From Panax quinquefolius (lineage: Eukaryota; Streptophyta; Magnoliopsida; Apiales; Araliaceae): a stretch of 64,000 nt of DNA. The notes beneath the pieces were generated by a model that saw nothing but the letters and a program-made list of their open reading frames with translations, did not search any database and was not told where the DNA came from. This document shows positions 1 through 8,507 of this stretch, piece after piece (within the stretch, counting starts at the first letter, position 1; each line of letters begins with the position of its first letter). The stretch is from the NCBI GenBank assembly GCA_020205615.1, contig CM035153.1, positions 94,206,792 to 94,270,791 on the forward strand, read 5' to 3'. Made by a program: the position numbers and the translations under genes.

Positions 1-1510
1 GTATCTACACGAGCTTCCAGATCAGAGGCTAACTGCATGGTGGCATAATGCTCATCAATGTAGGCACTCATGTCTGCAAGGCTGACCGTCATCTGGGATC
101 TCACTGAAGTGCTGTCTGCAATGGCCACATCCCTAGCAGATAAGGTGGTATCCCGCTCAACTATCAATGCATCCCTGGCTAATCTAGCCTCAACCCTCTC
201 TAACAGAGCAATATCTCTCTCATCAAGAGCTGTCAACATCGCGGCCCTAGCCTGATCTCTGTCATAGGTCATCAGATGTAAGCTCTGCTCCAGATGCTGT
301 GCCGAATACTGAGTAACAGTGGCACTCGGGGTGGGAGAATCTAGCACGAATGCTGGTAGCCCAGCAGTCAAGTCATCAATGGGAATGACATCCTCCTCTA
401 TAGGCTCCTCATCGTCATAATCAGTCTCCTGCACTGTGGATACTCCCACAGCCAATGCAGTCTCTGTCTCCATCCATGCGGAATACTCTGCAGAACTACC
501 TGGATGACTGACAGAAAAATTAGTGGACTCTCGCTTATCCCAACAGGCATACAACCTAGATCTGTCCTCCGCTGACAAATGGTACGACGCGAAGCGCTGA
601 CTCGCTGCCGCCTCATACGGATGGAAATCCTAAAACTTATCAAACTGACTCATCACGGCCAGTGGGTGGTAGGTAATCATGCCCCTCAAACCAGCCAGAG
701 GGAGATAATCCATGCCCGGAGCATGAGTAATGAAGCTGTAGGGTGAGCTAAGCTCTGAACACGGCAATATATCAAACGGATCTCCAATCTCTGCCAAGAA
801 AGTGGACCAAGATGCAACATATGTACACCCCGCAGGTTGAAAGGAGTACGACATGGCTATCTCATGGGTTAAACAAAATCCATGATGCCTGGATGTGCCA
901 ATCGGTCTCAAGTGTGACATGAACCACACATACAGCATGACCGAACTACATGTGAACACTCCTGCCGGATAAGTGCAACAGTATGTAGTCGACCTCAAGG
1001 TCTTTGTGATAATCATCGGTATGATGGTATGACCCTCCTTGAGAGATCTCACTGCCATGATAACACCGATATCTAGCTCATCCATGTACCGCGGCATGTA
1101 TACATATGACAATATGCACAGAAGCAGTACATCTACTCTAGCTGAACGCCAATGATCCTCCGGTGTGGTGAAACCCCACAATGTCGTGAATAGCTGTCCT
1201 CAGAGCCAAACCTGTCAATCAGGAAACGTTGGGATATCATATGGCCAGATATAATCTCATCCTGCACTACTCTGCACCTCAATCTTGTGAGAGTCATGAA
1301 CTATATACTCATGTCTCCCGTAACCATATGCACGCAAGGTCTGTCCAGAGGCAGCATCGTTAATCGTGCATACTCCTCCAAAGTAGGAGTCAACTCACGG
1401 GTCCCCGGCGGAATACTGTCTGTCGATATCCAAAGGTGCTCTAGCATGCCCTCTATAAATCTCGGAGGAACACGAAACATCGGTAGGGTCATAGTATCTG
1501 CATGACCAAA
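1..1510 (-). pseudogene. DUF7745-like antisense accessory gene of a Tat element, broken, runs off the left edge
   Basis: Reading leftward from about 1,510, a protein-like frame contains RELTPTLEEYARLT (near 1,400), then WRSARVDVLLLCILSYVYMP and GVIMAVRSLKEGHTIIPMI (near 1,140-1,000), then a charged, coiled-coil-like C-terminus rich in ARAA/DERD segments to the window edge. The LTPTLEEY block and the following helical block resemble the plant DUF7745 family, whose function is unknown; I assign this from memory of the family, so it is moderate. Damage: a stop at 1,301-1,303, a frameshift between about 1,181 and 1,195, and a TAG at 630-632, after which the same frame stays open to base 1. It lies just downstream of, and on the same strand as, the PMD pseudogene. 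Both are antisense to the LTR at 5,584. Tat elements are known to carry extra ORFs in this position and orientation. A further minus frame at 1,521-1,799 may be its degraded first exon; I cannot assign it. Confidence 0.55.
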
Positions 1511-1860
1511 TCATCTACGATCACCACGTTCGATGGTGATATACTATCATACCATGATCGATACCGCCTACCACCTCAAATGGTGGGGTATGATCAATCT
1601 GACTAATCGTGAAGAAGAAGACATCCAGACAAGCCGTGTCATAAGACCATCTAGGGGTCAATGCTGAGTATCTCTTGACATATATACATATGCATAATAA
1701 TAACATGCATGATACAATAGATGGCAATATGATATAGGGAATGAAAAATGTGCATACATTCCTAAGTATATCATCATCTAATACATCTCTGTACAGCAAA
1801 ATATAGGGAAATGGGGCGAAGCTACCCAGAAGCTAACAAAGGCCTATCAAAAGAAATACA

Positions 1861-3824
1861 TCAGAAGAAGTCAATGGTGTCGATGTCCACATCATCGATG
1901 TTGTCAAACTAATGTAACTCCTCCTGAGTCACTGGATCTCTATCTACAGGGATGTCAGGCCTATATAAAAGAGGATCTGCACCGGAAAAACCAAATGGGT
2001 CATCCGAGGGACCAGCGCCAGAGCTGGAAGGATCAAAAGTATCTACCTCTACAGGATCTTTGCCCAAATGCCGAATGAAAAGGTGTGACCGGTCCAGCTG
2101 CCGAGTCAATCTCTCAATCTGTGTCGCGTGAGTCGGATCTCTGACACAGGCTAGCCAATCCGTCATCATCACGGATCTTGGAACCATATCCCCCATAAAT
2201 TGTGTTGCGTGGGTTTGAGCTCCAATCGTGAGAGGGATCCACCAATGCTGGAACATCTCCTGTGAATAGGGGCCCTCTGACAATGTACAACCGTCAATCC
2301 CCAGCAATGGGATGTCAATGACGGGTGACTGTGAAACATACCAATAACGCCTGACAGGAGGCAAGATTGGCATACAAATCTCTCCTGTAGTGCTCCTAAT
2401 AGCACGCTCTCCTAAATAGAGCTCCCATCCTCCATCTGTAAAGAGAGGAATCCTACGGGTGGATATGACGTACTCTACTCCACTCGGGTACCCATCCTCA
2501 AAGACAACTCCCAAATGCTCTCCAGAGTAGGGAATCCACGTGATGACATCAGCTGTTAATAGCTCCAGCTGCAGGAGATAATGAGTGAAACCCTCAGCAA
2601 CAGGGACCTCTGCCAGTATAGAACGATGCCATCTTCGTCCTCGTGGATAGGTATCTAAACCTATCACACTCACAGGACGCAAGCAAGGGAGCCTCTCATA
2701 GGCCTAAAACTACCAACAATAAGGTAAACATCTGCTGTCAGTCAACACTCTTAACCTATACATGGGAAAAGACAAGAGAAACACTCACTAGCAGAAATGG
2801 GTAGAATCCTAACCACGCTTTGGTCAAGCCCTGCGATCGCATGTGCATTCCCCTGAGGAAGTAGGCGAAGGTGTAGGAACCCCAATCATACTCTCCTATA
2901 CGGTCCATGTATCGAGTGGTGCTGATCAAAGCGAAAGACACCGTAGAAGAGTTAACTGCTATGAAGCAGCCCCTAATGATCATCAGGAATAATTGCCGAA
3001 GAATGCGATCCCTGACTCTCACATCATCGGGTATGGGCTCACTCAACGACTCCTCATTTCATAGCATCTATGCTCGGATGACTGTCTGAAACAATCCCCC
3101 GCCTTGAGCGCCTCATGGGAACTCCCAAAAAGGATCTAACTGCAGTAGGGGTGATATCCGCCGTGCAAGGCACCGGCTCCCCTCCAAACTCCATACCTGT
3201 GATAAACCACCAATCCATCGGCGTCATCATCACCTCGCAATCCAACAAATGAAGTGACTGAGTCTGGTGGAACCACTACTCAGACAGAATGCCCTGAGGT
3301 AACCCCAGGGACAGGGACGGGGTAGAATGGAGAAGAACCTCTCGAATCTCCAGCCATGGACGATCGCTCTATAGTCATCATGCAAGGCTTGATACATAGA
3401 GTGGATGCTAAACCAGTTCCCTCGAGGAAGTGTGAAGCCGGGAACCTACATCAAATGCAGATCAACATTAGACTCCTTGACTCCTCTTCAATAGGAAATA
3501 AGGGAGATTAAAGATCTAACTTCATACCTCATTTGCGTGCAGGTATACTGAAGGATGCCTACTCAAGTCACCCAGAAGATCTGGGTTCGCCACTTAAATA
3601 CCTGGTAATTCCCTACGAGGAACACGTACAGCAGGAGCAGGAACCTCAAACGGTACATCTTCCTCCTCGCCCTCAACATTCGGCACCTCAACCCGAATAG
3701 GACGTACCACTGCCTCCGCCAAACGACGAGGTTGTCTCATAGAACAACACTGAGGCTCTTCAAAAGCCCTCCTCCGTACACCAGAAGTGGTCCTGCGAGA
3801 ACTGCTTGGCTGATCTGGATCCAT
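1861..3824 (-). pseudogene. Plant mobile domain (PMD, aminotransferase-like) antisense gene of a Tat element, three exons, broken
   Basis: The ATG at 3,824 opens with MDPDQPSSSRR, a typical PMD-gene N-terminus. Two short introns with GT..AG ends are readable: 3,527-3,446 (82 bp) and 2,788-2,704 (85 bp), both phase 0. Exon 2 holds the PMD-type stretch TPMDWWFITGM and YDWGSYTFAYFLRGM. The second splice joins FYPFLL to AYERLPCLRP, the conserved PMD core. The C-terminus is acidic and low in complexity. Damage: TAA at 3,594-3,596, a frameshift near 3,290, a one-base shift near 3,057 in an A run, and TAG at 1,909-1,911 with the likely natural stop at 1,861-1,863. PMD is a plant domain found in host proteins and in DNA transposons and Tat retroelements; its biochemical role here is unknown. 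The gene is antisense to the flanking LTR. The domain call is firm. Exon 1 is less certain, because it relies on splice signals alone. Confidence 0.75.
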
Positions 3825-4854
3825 AATATCTGGACAGCAAGTCTCCAAATCACCTCAGAAAGGGTGTGGTAATTTCATACCTGGAGTCTTTTTCAAAGTG
3901 CATTCTATGATTACATGCATACATGCATTATTTTAACATACATCTATTATAGAGTTAAAAATGCATAACTATCCAATGCCTACATTTTGGAAATTTTTTG
4001 CCATAGCCCCTTTGTAAATGGGACTATCCACATGCACATAGGCATGACTAGGTGGCCATTCAGTAGCACACCTGTACATAGTCATATACATCCTGTATGC
4101 ATTCATCACATCACAGTAAAAAATTCGTAAGTGTAATCTAATTACCAGGATTATTTTACTATTCTACTTTTACTCATTTGTCCTCAGATAGGATAAGAAA
4201 TAACAGTAAAAGGTGCAAATTTGACTGCTTCAAAAGTCAAATTTTTCACATCATTATGTTCAGCATGGTTTAATACTAACATTTACTATGTTGAATATTT
4301 TTTATCAAGTCATATCAGCATGCATATTCACTACTATGTGTCAAAATGCATTTCATGCAATAAGTCATCTTCCAATAGATAGAAATTGGAAAAAAATACA
4401 TGCATGTGTTACCAGGACAGTGAAGAAAGCTTGTACGGTGATAGAATATGCAAAAATTTGCCCGAACTCAGCAGATCTGCAGAGAAGCTCTCAGATTTCC
4501 TTCGCGACGCAGCTTGAAAATGACTTATGAAAGCAAACCACCGCTTTATACATAAAGCACGGTGGCCGTAGAAGTCAACTGCGACTCTTGGGTACACTGC
4601 TGACCCTCTACATGGGTCCCACACCTCCGGCTCGATCCAGTTAGAGCTGCAAAGGAGGTCTCATAAGCTGGAAAGGCCAAATTAGGAGTAAAAATGCTAT
4701 GCGATTGAGCAGAACAGCATGAAATCCTGGTTTCTTGTCTGTCAGAGTTAAACTCCCGTCGCTTCAATGGTATTTGCCTGAATGCAGGGTATACAATACC
4801 AATAAGCTCAACTTTCACAAACCTTGCTCTACAATACCTCACAAAAGTCCGATG
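3825..4854 (-). other. Non-coding leader region of the antisense gene pair
   Basis: This AT-rich kilobase lies between the PMD start codon and a minus-strand TATA box. It contains runs of ATGCAT-type words (3,910-3,930) and short unconvincing frames. I see no protein family. It is best read as an upstream leader and spacer of the antisense PMD transcript inside the 3' internal region of the Tat element. Confidence 0.35.
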
Positions 4855-4870
4855 CCATCATTTATAGGGA
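4855..4870 (-). promoter_or_regulatory. Candidate TATA box for the antisense genes
   Basis: Read on the minus strand the sequence is CATCCCTATAAATGATGG, a good plant TATA match. It lies about 1 kb upstream of the PMD ATG, in the right orientation. Three GC-rich direct repeats sit just upstream of it. No transcript evidence is available, so this is inference. Confidence 0.4.
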
Positions 4871-4882
4871 TGCAACCCTAAA

Positions 4883-5215
4883 CCTCCCCGGCGGGGGTTA
4901 CAATGCCGAAGTTATCAAATATAAAAAGTCCCCGGCGGGGGTTACAACGCAAAACCACAAAATATCAAATGTCCTCGGCGGGGGTTATAACGCAATGTAA
5001 CCATTGATACACACATCAATGAGGGTCAAGCAGCCTTGACGTCGTATCAACCAATGGCAAGTAAACCCATTGAAGCAATCTTCCTCAACAAGGTCGACAA
5101 CATAATTCTACCATTGATACACATCAATGAAGGTCAAGCAACCTTGACAATGCACCCAAGAGGGATTCATCTAGTGATACATAGATCAGCGGAGATCAGG
5201 CAACCCTGAAAACAA
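4883..5215. repeat. GC-rich direct repeats and small hairpins in the 3' internal region of the Tat element
   Basis: Three copies of a unit with core CCCCGGCGGGGGTTACAACG start near 4,886, 4,930 and 4,973, about 43 bases apart. They are followed by units that fold. 5,002-5,021 has arms CATTGAT/ATCAATG. 5,025-5,040 has arms GTCAAG/CTTGAC around CAGC. 5,112-5,129 and 5,133-5,148 repeat the pair with loop CAAC. 5,196-5,209 has arms TCAGG/CCTGA around CAAC. Confidence 0.7.
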
Positions 5216-5570
5216 CCAATTGTTGGCAATAACTCCGACAGTATGAAGAAATATGTTATACACATCCTCAAAGTAGACAAAGCTTTATTCCCACAGATCT
5301 CTTCTACACAAGAGGTACGTCTATGGAGTATAGGCCAGTGTCTAGGATTCAAGACTTTGGTGGTAGTCCCAACGTCAACATCCTTTGAGATTTAGATCGC
5401 GTGTCCAAGCCATCACTAATTGTCATCCCAGCAGGATTTCTTGACAATCATCCATGCATTCTACATACATTTGAATCATGTTGCTGCATATCGCATCATG
5501 ATTATCTTGCTTGCATTTCAAGTGTCTAGGATTTTTATCCTATCCCTACCTTGCATTACATGAATATGAT
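5216..5570 (+). other. Remainder of the 3' untranslated internal region of the Tat element
   Basis: About 355 bases of unremarkable AT-rich sequence between the hairpin block and the polypurine tract. I see no gene. Confidence 0.4.
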
Positions 5571-5583
5571 AAAGAGGGGCATC
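5571..5583 (+). other. Polypurine tract of the T1 Tat element
   Basis: AAAGAGGGGCATC directly precedes an LTR that begins TGTAGACACTC. A PPT on this side makes the LTR to the right a 3' LTR of a plus-oriented element whose interior lies to the left. Confidence 0.75.
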
Positions 5584-5639
5584 TGTAGACACTCAAAATT
5601 TTCTGCACTCCTATTACTGACATTGCAGGAGGGTAGATT

Positions 5640-6250
5640 CATCTTTTGGAGATAACCCTAAAAAATAGCTTACAACCATTCTGGATACTACCGAAAGCTC
5701 AGTTCCAAATCCGGAACATAACCCGGGAATGTCATTTCCAAATCGCGGAGATAACCCCGAGATATGCAGATCAAAAGACCAAAAAGTAAAACTTTGGAGA
5801 GGACAATTTATCTCAAATGATAACAAGTGACGTTTGGTTCAGATCCCGAGAGACAACCTTTGAGAGTATAACCCCATCCTTTGTGATAGCCCCAAGAGAT
5901 GTCATTGCAGTTCCGGCGATAACACCGAAAATGCTTGTTTCAAACACATGTGATCAGCTTCAACCACATACATCCTGTCAAAGCACACATACCTCAGACA
6001 AAAACATACATAGATGAGAGTGAGGCACACAAACAAGCAGTCCAATCTCAGACATAACCCTAAGCAACGTCTGCTTTCCGCTTAAACCGGCGATAACCCC
6101 GGTGAGGAGTCACAACGTCATCTGACCACGTCAACAAGATGATATCATAGCATACCAACAAGTGGTCTAATCTCAGCTGTAACCCTGAGCAACGACTACT
6201 TTTAACTCAACCCGACGATAACCCCGGCAACCCGGCGATAACCCCAGCAA
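5640..6250 (+). repeat. Array of degenerate hairpin units with GATAACC loops in U3
   Basis: Units of roughly 40-70 bases carry a core close to GATAACC, flanked by short complementary arms. Clear cases are CCGG/CCGG at 5,711-5,726, ACCGG/CCGGT at 6,086-6,103 and CTCAG/CTGAG at 6,172-6,189, each with an 8-base loop. The arms differ between units while the loop is kept. Equivalent units occur in the LTR at the right end of the window. Confidence 0.7.
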
Positions 6251-6606
6251 GGAGTCACACATCATCTTGTTCATTCGAAAAATGGCACGTCGTCTCAACT
6301 CTTCATACATACATACATACATATAACAATGTCCCACAATAACCGAGGAGTGACATTTACGTGTGGTAGTAATTTGGATAGACTTTGAAGTTTGAAGACC
6401 ATGGACATAGACCCCTCTTCTTGACTTCGTACAACCTCTAATCCATGTCATTACATAACTCTCGACACAAGCGATCCGAAGAAGTACAAATATACTTCAT
6501 TTGGATGCTCGGATTGAAGTTCAGCAAGTTCAATTGGACATTATAGTGCACGAGTGCACGTATTACGAGACGACAGGACCCGCGAAGCCCGAGCCCACTA
6601 CGACCA

Positions 6607-6664
6607 GCCGCAGGTTCAACTGCGGCTGCCGCAGGTTAACTTGCGGCCATCCGTCTATAAATAT
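6607..6664 (+). promoter_or_regulatory. T1 LTR promoter: paired palindromes and TATA box
   Basis: Two adjacent 20-base inverted repeats, GCCGCAGGTTCAACTGCGGC (6,607-6,626) and GCCGCAGGTTAACTTGCGGC (6,628-6,647), sit immediately upstream of TCTATAAATATA (TATA box 6,655-6,664). Transcription should start about 30 bases downstream. The right-hand LTR has one copy of the palindrome in the same place. Confidence 0.7.
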
Positions 6665-6984
6665 AGAGGGGGGGGGTCAGCCATTTGAGAAGAGAGAGAG
6701 AAGGAAAAAGGCGAGGAACCCCTGTCTATTTTACTCTGCATACACATCGTTTGAGTGTTTCCTCTTCTTTAAACACTAGTTAGCTCACATATAGCTACTT
6801 TTTATCCGGCGGGAGCTGAGTGTTTATCTATTTAAAGTCAAAAAAGTCTACTTTGGCAGTCCACTGTAAGCCTTCTTACATTTCATAAAGCCTCTTTCTC
6901 CTATTATCACACACTGTTGTACACGTTGAAAGTCGTGTGAGTGTGTTTGCATGGACTTCGGTCCGTGGTTTTCATTTCTGTCTG

Positions 6985-7172
6985 TATATATATACTAATA
7001 TATGTATATATTTCATATATATGGACTAACATTATGGAGTTATGCCTCGATTGATCCTAGACTTCGGTCTGGAGCATTTATTTGTTTTTGTATATATATA
7101 TACTTATATATAAAAGCGTGGTCGAGACTACTTGTCGATGAGCCTGAACTTAGAGTGCAGTGCGTTTAATTG

Positions 7173-7227
<55 letters not shown>

Positions 7228-7291
7228 TTAAATATATAATTGTTGTGGGACATATCGATGAGCACGGATTTTACATCAGTGCATTTACTCA

Positions 7292-7355
<64 letters not shown>

Positions 7356-7430
7356 TATAATTGTCATCGAACATATCAGATGAGCCTAGATTCACATCCG
7401 GTCGTTTAATGCTTTTATATATATATATTT

Positions 7431-7478
<48 letters not shown>

Positions 7479-7628
7479 CATTTCTGTCAGCACTGGAGTT
7501 TCCTTTCGTGGCTATTTGACTTTATTTACATTCCGTCTGCTTGGAGTTCACTTCGTGGCGGTTGATCGCTTTTCTGACTTTATTTACATTTTATCTCGTC
7601 TGGAGTTCACTTCGTGGCGGTTGATAAT

Positions 7629-7670
<42 letters not shown>

Positions 7671-7672
7671 AG

Positions 7673-7707
<35 letters not shown>

Positions 7708-7710
7708 CTT
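6985..7710 (+). repeat. TA-rich minisatellite in R/U5 of the T1 LTR
   Basis: Units of about 110-125 bases share the words GATGAGC..GGATTTTACATC..GTTTA and are separated by (TA)n runs, mainly 7,177-7,222, 7,296-7,350, 7,420-7,473 and 7,629-7,706. Between 7,483 and 7,628 there are three further 55-60 base units with GGAGTTCACTTCGTGGCGG. Long Tyr-Ile frames here are artefacts of (TA)n. Confidence 0.85.
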
Positions 7711-8365
7711 ACTACTTTCCATACAAATTGCAGTATCTTGTGATCCTAGGAATCATGTGATCACAGATTCAGTCTATTGAATCTAGATTCGGTTCCCATG
7801 ATGGACATTTTTTGGTCAGAAGCGACTTGTACATTATTTTTACGAAGGTCTCGAGTTTCCTTGGATGGTCATTATGCCCATTAGGAGTTTAAGACGCTGC
7901 TTTGTATATTGTTTTCTCGAGAATGCCTTGCATCTCGAAAATAAAAGCAAACAAGCCGAACATTTTTAATAATAAAATGGAAGTATGAAAAGGTCTCAAT
8001 TCCTATTGAGCATAAGGTTTAAAAAATCTCTTTTACAAAACTTCATTGCTAAATCTTGGTTAAAACTGAATTTTCATATAAAATTCAAACCTTGTGTATA
8101 TAGGTGCGAACGAGGCCTCGCACTACTTTCATATAATTGCACATTGATCCGCACACACACAAATTCATATAATAATTTCTTTGAGAAGTGGAGATCACCG
8201 TGGTAACATAGATGTCGGGGGGTGCCTAACACCTCCCCTTCGCATAATCAAGCCCCTGAACCCTTAATGAATCTCGGTTTCATAGACCCGTCTAGCAGTG
8301 CCAAATCACTGGGTCAATGTGCAAACCTTTTCGGTTGCGTCTGTGCAACCAATTAAAAACACAAA

Positions 8366-8377
8366 TTGCCGACTCTT
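8366..8377 (+). other. PBS-like sequence next to the T1 LTR
   Basis: TTGCCGACTCTT resembles the TGGCGACTC primer-binding motif that I recall from Tat/Ogre elements, with one mismatch. It would mark the start of an internal region. If real, this LTR has internal sequence on both sides. It could equally be part of U5. Confidence 0.3.
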
Positions 8378-8507
8378 AAAGTCAATCGTCGACATTATAC
8401 GTATCAGACCTTTTTCACTTATTTTTTCAAACAAATCTCACATTAACATGAGAACACCAAAAGACAAATAACAAAAAGTTACACTCAAAAATCCCGACGT
8501 CGTCATT

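Larger units (their letters stand above)
5584..8363 (+). mobile_element. 3' LTR of T1 (Tat lineage, Ty3/gypsy), about 2.8 kb
   Basis: The LTR begins with TG after the PPT. About 1.07 kb in, it has a TATA box, then a transcribed region packed with TA-rich tandem units and a U5. The same order and sequence recur from 62,430 to the window end, which supports the left boundary. The right boundary is uncertain. It could end in ACACA at 8,363, just before a PBS-like TGCCGACTCT, or continue to about 8,500, where sequence homologous to the K1 LTR begins (compare 18,048). The long, hairpin-rich U3, the PPT motif and the antisense PMD gene next door point to the Tat lineage. Solo or tandem alternatives are possible at the right end. 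Confidence 0.75.

Noticed and set aside
7170..7743. Plus-strand frames of repeated Tyr-Ile
   Set aside because: They are translations of (TA)n microsatellites in the LTR. The same applies to 63,551-63,979.
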